From the NCBI RefSeq assembly GCF_028750675.1, contig NZ_JAQQPZ010000002.1:497800-561799 (forward strand): DNA of 64,000 nt, read 5' to 3'. Source of the stretch: Shewanella metallivivens. GTDB lineage: Bacteria; Pseudomonadota; Gammaproteobacteria; Enterobacterales; Shewanellaceae. Made by a program: the position numbers and the translations under genes. Of this stretch, positions 9,062 to 16,274 are shown one piece after another (the first letter of the stretch is position 1; every line of letters begins with the position of its first letter). The notes under the pieces were generated by a model. The model was not told the DNA's origin. It saw only the letters and a program-made list of their open reading frames with translations, and made no database searches.

Positions 9062-10042
9062 TTAGGACGGAATGTATCTCCACTCTCTGTTACGGCTCAA
9101 GTTTGTATAAGCAGTGTTAAAGAATGACAGATGTTTAGGTTTTATAGTGAAAGTATTGTTTTCAATATCCTTTGCTCTAAAAATTTCCATTCCTTTACCT
9201 ATTTGAACCACATGTTGACCAATGCAGATCATACGGTCATGAGCCTCCTCACCAAAAATCTTATTTTTACAAAGTGAAAATTTGATTTGTAAATTTATTT
9301 CACTGAAATAAGGCTTCTTTTTTAAGACAGCATTAATATAATCTTTTATCTTATCGGCACTAACCGATTGATTATGAATGTCACAAGCAGAAAAAATATC
9401 GATACTATATTTAGTGCCATAAGATGAAAGCCTTTCAAAAAGACACTCTAGTGAAGTTTTATGGCCATCTCTGATATCACGCTCCAAATTCAAAGCTAAA
9501 TATCTATCTATTATCGTTATTTTATTAGAATGTGCGACTAAACTACTAAATCTATCATTCCACACATCATTAAAACTTGAGCCAGCATTGATGTCTGATT
9601 CACATGACATTTTGCTTTTAGCGAAATTTATAGATTCATTAAAATTATTTGGAGTGATCACCTCCAAATCAATTCCATTAACTATCAATCTATTCTCATG
9701 AAAAATCTCGTCGTAATCACTAGTCAATATGCCAGTAACTACCTTCTTAGAATAAAAACATCTTTCAAAATCTGCAATATCATCAAGTTCAGACAATTTA
9801 CTTTTCACAAGTTGAACTTGATACTTTTTAAAGCCATCTGAAGTTAAAGCTGTCACCCATTTTTGCTTATATTTAGTTGGTACAGAATTAATAGCTTTTA
9901 TTATTTCATCCTTGTTTTCATTACAAAAAGCTAAACAACCACACTTATGCCACATATCGAGAATAGCATGATTTACTACAGGTAAAGTCCTGATGGAAAT
10001 ATCATCAAATAACTCTTGTTCAAAATAGAAAGGTGTAATCAT
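9062..10042 (-). CDS. Partner of DUF3696 ATPase with MIT_C-like C-terminal domain
   Basis: A 326-residue protein whose start directly follows the ATPase stop (TAAATG), so the two are almost surely co-translated. The N-terminal about 150 residues are not recognisable. The C-terminal half resembles, from memory, the phospholipase-D-like MIT_C domain of eukaryotic MITD1: a strand-plus-basic segment KITIIDRYLALNL (174-186), then EEAHDRMICIG (265-275) and QIGKGMEIFRA (280-290), compared with HDREIRF and KIGRGLDYF in MITD1. I see no HKD catalytic motif. The linkage suggests the effector or sensor of a two-gene defence module. The domain call is by eye and needs a profile search. Confidence 0.6.
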   Translation of the reverse strand: MITPFYFEQELFDDISIRTLPVVNHAILDMWHKCGCLAFCNENKDEIIKAINSVPTKYKQKWVTALTSDGFKKYQVQLVKSKLSELDDIADFERCFYSKKVVTGILTSDYDEIFHENRLIVNGIDLEVITPNNFNESINFAKSKMSCESDINAGSSFNDVWNDRFSSLVAHSNKITIIDRYLALNLERDIRDGHKTSLECLFERLSSYGTKYSIDIFSACDIHNQSVSADKIKDYINAVLKKKPYFSEINLQIKFSLCKNKIFGEEAHDRMICIGQHVVQIGKGMEIFRAKDIENNTFTIKPKHLSFFNTAYTNLSRNREWRYIPS

Positions 10043-11389
10043 TTATCCCCCAAAAACTTCTTCTAATCTTTCTTCGAAAAAGCCTTCAGGCCAATCTGTT
10101 GTAAAGTCACCATCATCATCTAATTCGATTTGAGTGACTTGAGAACCAGAATTTCCAACATCGACATACAACACAGAAACCAGCTCTTTTGGTATTTTTC
10201 CTTCTCTAATTCTTCTTTGAATACGTAGCATGAGCGCTTCACTATGCGTCTCAATAATCCATTGGTTTTTCTGCGATTCGGAAACGGAATCAATAAATAG
10301 GTCCGCAAGGTGAGCCTGCAAACGTGGGTGCAGGTGAATTTCGGGTTGTTCAACACAGATTAGCTTGCTTTTAGATATCACGGCCTCAAGTATAATAGGA
10401 AGAACTTGTCCAATACCAAAGCCTACATCTTTAGGTGTAATGGTGGCCCCATTACGTAAGTCTTTAAGCTGTATTGAAATAAGCTGCCCAGTATTAATAT
10501 TACCTAAGTCAACAGCTTCAATCTCATAAGGTATTTTAAAGTCAGATAAAAACGAATTTAGCTTAAGTTTAGTTTCATCTGTCGAATTAAATATTGCATT
10601 GCCTAAATTACTTTTTCCTTGACCTTTTTGGTAATTACCAATTTCGTCTGAGTAGTATCTTTTAGGTGAACTCCTTAATGGCCCAAGGTATTTCAACTGA
10701 TCGAATACATTAGCAATATCATCAACAACTCTATTTGTATAGCTAACTAAGTGACTCTCTACTCTTGCCGTACTGACAGGAACGTTTAATGAGCGACTAA
10801 CTCTAAAAAACTTCCCTAAAGAGTCTGTCAAATCTAACCAAGAAGAATCTTTAGGTGAGATTTTATGTCGTTTTGCTAGACTCTTTTTTAAACTATCTGA
10901 ATTGTCCAAAGCAAAAGTTTCACCATTAGAGCCTTTTCTTACTCTCGTTAGTTGAAAATCTACTTTTTCAATATGCTTATTACGGCAATTAAATCCGTAA
11001 TTTGTCAAAGTAGGTTTATGATTAATGGGACTATAGCTAAATGAAATAGTTCTGTAGTCACTATTAGCAAATAGCATTTCATGCCCATGCTTAAGTTTAT
11101 ATTCCTCTGCCTCATATTGGCTATCATATTCTATTGAGAAAAACATTTTATTATCAATGTTCTGTCCATGAACGAGTGAGTTGTACGTCCCTAAGTTAAT
11201 AAAATCCCCGGAGGGCACCAGCTCACTATCACTCTTAGACAACATCGTTTGCTTTAGCATCATCAATGATTGAATTACAGAGCTTTTACCAGATGAATTC
11301 GGACCAAATATCAATGTTATTGGAGCAAACTTTAGCGATTGTTTCCCTGCAAAAGATTTAAAATTTTCTATTTCAAAATTAGTTATCAT
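10043..11389 (-). CDS. SMC-like AAA ATPase with C-terminal DUF3696
   Basis: A 448-residue ATPase of the OLD/RecF-like class. The N-terminus MITNFEIENFKSF and Walker A GPNSSGKSS (29-37) are typical. The C-terminal half has an ABC-type signature region (DVGFGIGQVLPIIL) and Walker B followed by the His switch (CVEQPEIHLHP). The end, DDDGDFTTDWPEGFFEERLE, fits DUF3696. Such ATPases often sit in phage-defence modules with a toxic partner; the abutting gene at 9062 is the obvious one. It lies 23 bp after hsdS in a run continuing to mcrB and mcrC. I do not recognise a named system. Confidence 0.8.
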   Translation of the reverse strand: MITNFEIENFKSFAGKQSLKFAPITLIFGPNSSGKSSVIQSLMMLKQTMLSKSDSELVPSGDFINLGTYNSLVHGQNIDNKMFFSIEYDSQYEAEEYKLKHGHEMLFANSDYRTISFSYSPINHKPTLTNYGFNCRNKHIEKVDFQLTRVRKGSNGETFALDNSDSLKKSLAKRHKISPKDSSWLDLTDSLGKFFRVSRSLNVPVSTARVESHLVSYTNRVVDDIANVFDQLKYLGPLRSSPKRYYSDEIGNYQKGQGKSNLGNAIFNSTDETKLKLNSFLSDFKIPYEIEAVDLGNINTGQLISIQLKDLRNGATITPKDVGFGIGQVLPIILEAVISKSKLICVEQPEIHLHPRLQAHLADLFIDSVSESQKNQWIIETHSEALMLRIQRRIREGKIPKELVSVLYVDVGNSGSQVTQIELDDDGDFTTDWPEGFFEERLEEVFGG

Positions 11390-11412
11390 TAACTCTATTT
11401 CCCTTAAAGTTA

Positions 11413-13269
11413 TTAGTTAAATTGTCTTTCGACGATGGCGTCGGTGAGGTGGAGTTGAGTTGTTTGGGCGTCACTTAAACGGGCTTTAAGTTGGTCGCAA
11501 AGTGCCATTAGCTCATCGACTTTAGCTACGATACGGTGTTGTTCTTCGAGTGGTGGTAGGGGTGATAATTTTTTCTTTAAATCCCCAAGTAATAAGTTAT
11601 TAATAGCACTTCCCCCAGATTTTTTTAATAGATTAGGAGTTTCAGATTCAAGGAATAATGCTATGTATCTATTTGATATAAAAAGATTAGCAACTTTAAT
11701 AACTGCAACACTCTTTTGAAACGTGCTTTTGCTTGTATAAGAATGTTCTTCGGCTATAGCCATCTTACCAACCGTAGCACCAGTGTTTACCATACAAATA
11801 TCACCAGCTTCCAAGTTAGTGCGCTGATGAACTTCTGCAAACTCTGATTCAACAATTTGCCTAGCATTGTCGTAAATCAGTTTGCCATTTTGGATATCTT
11901 TGGCTGATAAAAAATAGAAACCAGAATTATCTAAGTTATTGCAATCACCATGCTTTCCGTCCGTTATCAGCAGAGTAATATCTTGCAGACAACACCACTC
12001 CCACCCATTAGGCAATTCAAACGGTTTTTCTTCGTCGGTGATGGCGGGCAATGGTTTCTGTTTTTTGATTTTACCGTCTTTAATCAACTGAGCTTTTTCT
12101 GCTTTGATCCGCTCTAGTAGCTTGGCGGCTGGTTCATCATTAGCATCTTGTGGTACCAACTTGCCCATGACGGCGAGTTGGAGGATGGTTTGTTTTAGGG
12201 TGTCGATGCTGGCTTCTGTGGTGAATAGCGTGTCGAAGTGTTCGGCGACACGATGCCAGCTGTCTGCAAAACTATCATTAAGTGCAGACTCAAGGCTGGC
12301 TGAATGGCTATCTGCTGGCTGATTAGTGTTATGCTGTAGCAGTGCATTTAGCAGAGTTTCTACTAAGGTTTGGTGTGCTGTAATGCTTGCTTCTGTTTGT
12401 GCTTCAAGGGCATCACACAAGCTCATTAACTCGTCGACTTTAGCGACGATACGGTGTTGTTCTTCGAGTGGTGCAAATGGTAGTGGATTATATGCAAAAA
12501 AATCTTTAGGAACTCGTTTTTGACCTGCTGTACCAGTCATCTTAGTTTCGCCGACTTTTAGAAACATTGGTGCTTTCAAATATAAAAGAATAAAGAGTGG
12601 ATCTACTGTTGATTCTATTGGCCTGGCAATGTGCAGTTCCGTTGTTCCCGTTCCGACACCGTTAACTAATCCAGAAAAAACAGCTGCTTTACTGTTCTCA
12701 AAACAAGGAGTTATTTTTGCTAATCCAATATCACCATCAGCAAAGTGTGTATATCCTTTTTTTATTTCTTTCCATAACCTTGTTTCAGAACCATGATCCC
12801 CTTTATAACTGGTACTAATTAGAGGCATCGGCACAAAAGAAGCTTCTGTATCATCATCAAAACTAGAATTTCTTGGACCTATTTCTGCGAGTTCTGCTAA
12901 ACAAGTCCACGCCCAACCTTGCGGCAGTGCAAACGGCTTTTCATCGTCACAAATCTCTGGCAAAGGCTTTTGTTTCTTTATCTTACCTTCTTTAACCAAT
13001 TGTGATTTTTCAGCAGCGATGCGCTTAAGCAATACTGAAGCGGGTTCGTCATTCTCATCTTGCGGCACTAACTTACCGCGTACGGCCAGTTCTAAAATCA
13101 GCTCACGCAGTTTTTTAATACCATAGAGTGAAAATTTATTCGAGGTACCACGCCCTGCTGAAGATTTTTGCTCTATGGCGCTTGTCCAAATATCAATGTT
13201 CTGGGTGATTAAGCTTTCTGCTGTTTGCTCAGATTGACCGTCGTTGGTAGGTGTTGATAGATCAGCCAT
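11413..13269 (-). CDS. hsdS: Type I restriction-modification specificity subunit HsdS
   Basis: HsdS recognises the bipartite target DNA for the type I complex. The 618-residue protein has two target-recognition domains, each flanked by conserved helical segments. The paired copies are obvious: ELAVRGKLVPQDENDEPAS with QLAVMGKLVPQDANDEPAA, GKIKKQKPLP twice, and PLEEQHRIVAKVDELM twice. It is longer than typical HsdS (about 400-450) because of an N-terminal extension of about 50 residues and a linker between the halves. The start overlaps the hsdM stop as TAATG. The internal DNA repeats could allow recombination between specificity domains. Confidence 0.92.
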   Translation of the reverse strand: MADLSTPTNDGQSEQTAESLITQNIDIWTSAIEQKSSAGRGTSNKFSLYGIKKLRELILELAVRGKLVPQDENDEPASVLLKRIAAEKSQLVKEGKIKKQKPLPEICDDEKPFALPQGWAWTCLAELAEIGPRNSSFDDDTEASFVPMPLISTSYKGDHGSETRLWKEIKKGYTHFADGDIGLAKITPCFENSKAAVFSGLVNGVGTGTTELHIARPIESTVDPLFILLYLKAPMFLKVGETKMTGTAGQKRVPKDFFAYNPLPFAPLEEQHRIVAKVDELMSLCDALEAQTEASITAHQTLVETLLNALLQHNTNQPADSHSASLESALNDSFADSWHRVAEHFDTLFTTEASIDTLKQTILQLAVMGKLVPQDANDEPAAKLLERIKAEKAQLIKDGKIKKQKPLPAITDEEKPFELPNGWEWCCLQDITLLITDGKHGDCNNLDNSGFYFLSAKDIQNGKLIYDNARQIVESEFAEVHQRTNLEAGDICMVNTGATVGKMAIAEEHSYTSKSTFQKSVAVIKVANLFISNRYIALFLESETPNLLKKSGGSAINNLLLGDLKKKLSPLPPLEEQHRIVAKVDELMALCDQLKARLSDAQTTQLHLTDAIVERQFN

Positions 13270-14789
13270 TACTTGCCCTCACCGTCTGCTGTTGATGGTG
13301 ACGATAATGCGGCTGACAAAATGCCTTTTAGTTGATCCCGCAGTGCTTGAATATCGGCTTGTTGTTTGGCGTAATTGTTCAGTAACTCTTGTGGGTCATG
13401 GCTAATGACTTCGCCCACATGAGGGTTTTTAATGTCGAGGTTATAGTTGCGAGCAATGATGTCATCGATTGACACTTTCCAGGCTTGTTCGTTTTCTACC
13501 CGCGATGCAAAGCCATCGGCCTCGTTGCCCCACCATTCAAGTTCTGTTTCAAACTCTTCAAACTTCATCGGCTTGGTTTTATTGTAATTTTTTACCCCTG
13601 CCGGGTAGGGATGCTCGTAAAACCACACCTCTTTGGTAGGCGTGCCTTTGGTGAAGAACAGAATATTGGTTTTAATGCCGGTGTAGGGATTAAACACGCC
13701 ATTAGGTAAACGCACTATGGTGTGTAGATTACATTCATCCATTAACATTTTTTTGATTTTGGTTTTAACACCTTCACCAAACAAGGTGCCATCTGGCAAC
13801 ACCACTGCTGCACGTCCGCCACTTTTAAGCGCTGATGGCTCATTACCCGCTGAAGGCGCTGCTAATACTTCAATAATAAGTTGCAGGAACAAGTCGGCGG
13901 TTTCACGGGTTTGAAATTCGCTTGGAAAGTTTTTTTCAATGCCGTCTTCTTCGGTGCCACCAAATGGCGGGTTGGTGATGATAACGTCAACTTGCTCGTC
14001 CCAACTTGAAAGCGGTTTGTTTAAGGTGTTGCCGTGTCTAATTTGTACTGGTACTTCAATGCCGTGCAACATCATGTTGGTGGTACACAATAAATGCGGT
14101 AACTGCTTTTTCTCGACACCAAAGATTTGCTGTTGCAGGGTTTGGTGATCATCTGCTGTTTTAACGTAGTTGGCTTTAACATGGTCAAATGCACAGGCTA
14201 AAAATCCGCCAGTACCACACGCTGGGTCCATAATCGACTCACCCAGTTTGGGGTCAGTTACCGCCACAATAAACTTAGTAATAGCGCGCGGGGTATAAAA
14301 CTCACCAGCGTTACCGGCACTTTGTAAGTCTTTTAATATTTGCTCGTACAAATCACCAAACAAGTGGCGCTCGTTTGAGTCGGTAAAATCAATCTCGTTA
14401 AGCTTGTTTATCACCTGACGTAATAGCGTGCCGTTTTTCATGTAGTTAAAGGCATCTGAAAACGCCTCTTTCACCACATAACCACGGGGGTTTTTATCTA
14501 TCGGCGCGGTGAGGTTTTTAAGCTGTGGGAACAGCTCATCATTAACAAACTCAAGTAGCTCGTCGCCTGTAATGCCTTGATTATCAGCCGCCCAGTTGCG
14601 CCATAAAAACTGCGCGGGAATTGGCTCACGGTAATCGTCTAGTTCTAGCTCTAACTCTTGTTCTTGGGCATCAAATACTTTTAAGAACAGTAACCAAGAC
14701 ATTTGCCCAAGGCGCTGGGCGTCACCGTCGACACCGGCATCTTTACGCATAATATCTTGGATGGATTTAATTGCTGAACTGATAGACAT
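13269..14789 (-). CDS. hsdM: Type I restriction-modification N6-adenine methyltransferase HsdM
   Basis: HsdM methylates adenine in the target set by HsdS and is part of the HsdR2M2S complex. The 506-residue protein has the HsdM N-terminal helical domain (about 1-145), the SAM motif DPACGTGGFL, the catalytic motif IITNPPFGG of N6-adenine methyltransferases, and RLPNGVFNPYTGIKTNILFF further on. Length is normal. It opens the minus-strand run hsdM-hsdS-ATPase-partner-mcrB-mcrC. About 250 bp of gene-free DNA upstream probably holds its promoter. Confidence 0.94.
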   Translation of the reverse strand: MSISSAIKSIQDIMRKDAGVDGDAQRLGQMSWLLFLKVFDAQEQELELELDDYREPIPAQFLWRNWAADNQGITGDELLEFVNDELFPQLKNLTAPIDKNPRGYVVKEAFSDAFNYMKNGTLLRQVINKLNEIDFTDSNERHLFGDLYEQILKDLQSAGNAGEFYTPRAITKFIVAVTDPKLGESIMDPACGTGGFLACAFDHVKANYVKTADDHQTLQQQIFGVEKKQLPHLLCTTNMMLHGIEVPVQIRHGNTLNKPLSSWDEQVDVIITNPPFGGTEEDGIEKNFPSEFQTRETADLFLQLIIEVLAAPSAGNEPSALKSGGRAAVVLPDGTLFGEGVKTKIKKMLMDECNLHTIVRLPNGVFNPYTGIKTNILFFTKGTPTKEVWFYEHPYPAGVKNYNKTKPMKFEEFETELEWWGNEADGFASRVENEQAWKVSIDDIIARNYNLDIKNPHVGEVISHDPQELLNNYAKQQADIQALRDQLKGILSAALSSPSTADGEGK

Positions 14790-15042
14790 GAACTTGCTCT
14801 CAAAACATGATAATTGCTTGGGATAGTAGCAAAATCATCATGCCAATTCACTGATATAGTGTTGGATTTCTCTAAAAAACCAAACTAATTACAATTTGCG
14901 GTATATCCGAAGCACACAACTACAAAATAAGTAGTATACATTTATTTCTGAACTATGAAGTAGGCTATGCATAAAGCAGACTTTTATGTTTTAATATGTT
15001 TTATTACAACTAATTAGCAAGGAAGAATGTTAGTGGTGCAAT

Positions 15043-15447
15043 ATGTTTATTGAATGTCCTCATTGTCAACACGATAACGAAATCGAGTTCGCCGAAAATA
15101 TACTCTGTAAAAAGTGTGAAAAGGATTACAAGGGAGTTAAATTTTCTAAACGAAAATTTATCACAGGCACAGCGATGATCCTTTTAACTTATGTTGGCGT
15201 TCATACCCTGAATGACGAGGTCAAAGGTTACGGAGATCGTTATCCGATAGCGGTTGAATATGCTTTGTTGGACAGCTGTATTAATGGAAGTAAAAATTCT
15301 ATTTCTCAAAGCCGTTATCTCAGCAAGCGCGATGTTTGCCTATGCGCTCTCAAAGGAGCGCAAGAAGATTATCCCTACTCTGATTATAAAGATGATGCGA
15401 AAGGCTTTGTTTCTATTTTTCGACGTTATGCTAACAGTTGTCGATAA
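15043..15447 (+). CDS. Small zinc-ribbon membrane protein, function unknown
   Basis: A 134-residue protein that starts with a two-knuckle zinc ribbon (IECPHCQ and ILCKKCEK), then a basic stretch and one predicted membrane helix (FITGTAMILLTYVGVHTL, about 45-62). The C-terminal domain of about 70 residues has further cysteines (LDSCIN, VCLCAL, NSCR), suggesting disulphides if it lies outside the membrane. I do not recognise a family. It is on the plus strand between hsdM and the tiny genes and is followed by a strong hairpin terminator. Presence in the island suggests an accessory or cargo gene. Confidence 0.65.
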   Translation: MFIECPHCQHDNEIEFAENILCKKCEKDYKGVKFSKRKFITGTAMILLTYVGVHTLNDEVKGYGDRYPIAVEYALLDSCINGSKNSISQSRYLSKRDVCLCALKGAQEDYPYSDYKDDAKGFVSIFRRYANSCR

Positions 15448-15458
15448 TTTTATACGTA

Positions 15459-15487
15459 AAAAGCGGTCACCTTCAGGGACCGCTTTT
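15459..15487. terminator. Bidirectional rho-independent terminator
   Basis: AAAAGCGGTC pairs perfectly with GACCGCTTTT across a 9-base loop. A and T runs lie on both sides, so it can stop both the zinc-ribbon gene (plus) and the tiny genes (minus) that converge here. Confidence 0.88.
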
Positions 15488-15510
15488 GCTAAATTTAACG
15501 TTAAATGGTT

Positions 15511-15636
15511 TTATTTACTCTTTGGAACGTTACCTCGCCCATTACCAGAAGGTTTACCCGTCGTGCTTGGGTAATTGGGATTGTTACTTGGACGTGGTGT
15601 TGCTGGTGCTTTTGAGGTTGGTGTTGATTTACTCAA
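15511..15636 (-). CDS. Tiny Pro/Ser/Asn-rich protein with TTG start
   Basis: A 41-residue protein read from TTG at 15636. AAGGAG lies 6 nt upstream and overlaps the stop of the preceding tiny gene (TAAGGAG), so the two are coupled. The sequence is disordered and basic, with the stretch PSNNPNYPSTTGKPSGNGRG. Similar short proteins with a PSNNPN-W/Y-PS-TTG core are, from memory, recurrent in proteobacterial genomes, but no function is known to me. An upstream ATG at 15726 in the same frame would run through the neighbour and has no ribosome site, so it was not used. Confidence 0.65.
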   Translation of the reverse strand: MSKSTPTSKAPATPRPSNNPNYPSTTGKPSGNGRGNVPKSK

Positions 15637-15646
15637 GGTAGTCTCC

Positions 15647-15796
15647 TTATTTGCCTGACTTTTGGTTAGTTTCTGAAGCGCGCTGTGCTCGGGGTGCAAA
15701 AGTACCTTTTTCGACTTTGCCACCATTTTTAATTGCTTCAGAAGACTGAATACGAGCAGCGGCTTCTGGTGTCATTGGAGTTTTACTTTTAGTCAT
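15647..15796 (-). CDS. Tiny SMP-like protein
   Basis: A 49-residue basic protein from the ATG at 15796, with AAGGA about 7 nt upstream. Its core, MTPEAAARIQSSEAIKNGG followed by KGTFAPRAQRASE, resembles the short repeat of plant seed maturation proteins and a widespread group of bacterial 50-residue proteins. It is probably disordered. The frame stays open further upstream but that part looks like noise and has no ribosome site. It is followed at once by the second tiny gene and shares a short divergent promoter region with the gene at 15876. Confidence 0.72.
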   Translation of the reverse strand: MTKSKTPMTPEAAARIQSSEAIKNGGKVEKGTFAPRAQRASETNQKSGK

Positions 15797-15875
15797 GTTC
15801 AATTCCTTTTTACTAGTTAATATTATTGGTGTCTTCGCTAAGACATGCACAGAATGACATAGGAGGTGGGGACTC

Positions 15876-16208
15876 ATGGGGACAGAAATAAAACAGAAAC
15901 AAATAAAAGAGTTACTGCAAAAGCTAAACCTCAGTATTAACAACTTTGCAGGGTTAGTTTATGAAGCTCTTTATGATGATAATAATGATGAAGCAGAGAA
16001 AAAGCTTGCAGAGAACATTAAGAAGCAACTACAACGGAAAACAACCAAAGAGGAAGTTTTAGATTCATACCTTGATATATTGGTAGAGCACCCTAGTTAT
16101 CAAGGCCTCAACCTTGATAAGGTTCGCAGCCAATATGTTATTCATAGCTGCTTAAATGATGACATTACGATGAGTATCACAGCACTTTCAGGTGAACTAG
16201 ACAGCTAA
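15876..16208 (+). CDS. Small helical protein in restriction locus, function unknown
   Basis: A 110-residue, charged, mostly helical protein. The ATG has a strong AGGAGG site about 9 nt upstream, so the start is well supported. The N-terminal KELLQKLNLSINNFAGLVYE could form a helix-turn-helix of the kind seen in small regulators, followed by a Lys/Glu-rich helix and a C-terminal segment with SYLDILVEHPSYQG. It could be a regulator of the restriction genes, but this is inference. It converges on hsdR and is divergent from the tiny gene pair. Confidence 0.65.
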   Translation: MGTEIKQKQIKELLQKLNLSINNFAGLVYEALYDDNNDEAEKKLAENIKKQLQRKTTKEEVLDSYLDILVEHPSYQGLNLDKVRSQYVIHSCLNDDITMSITALSGELDS

Positions 16209-16241
16209 TCAACAACTAATTCGACGACCAATTTTACAAGC

Positions 16242-16266
16242 AAAGGGGTGGTTAACTGCCCTTTGT
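16242..16266. terminator. Hairpin between converging genes
   Basis: CAAAGGG pairs with CCCTTTG across an 11-base loop, between the 110-residue gene and the end of hsdR. No long T run follows; a moderate terminator. Confidence 0.55.
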
Positions 16267-16274
16267 CATTTCTA

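Noticed and set aside
15797-15943. N-terminal extension of the tiny SMP-like gene up to 15943
   Set aside because: The frame is open, but the added residues are hydrophobic noise, overlap the start of the plus-strand gene and have no ribosome site, whereas the ATG at 15796 does.
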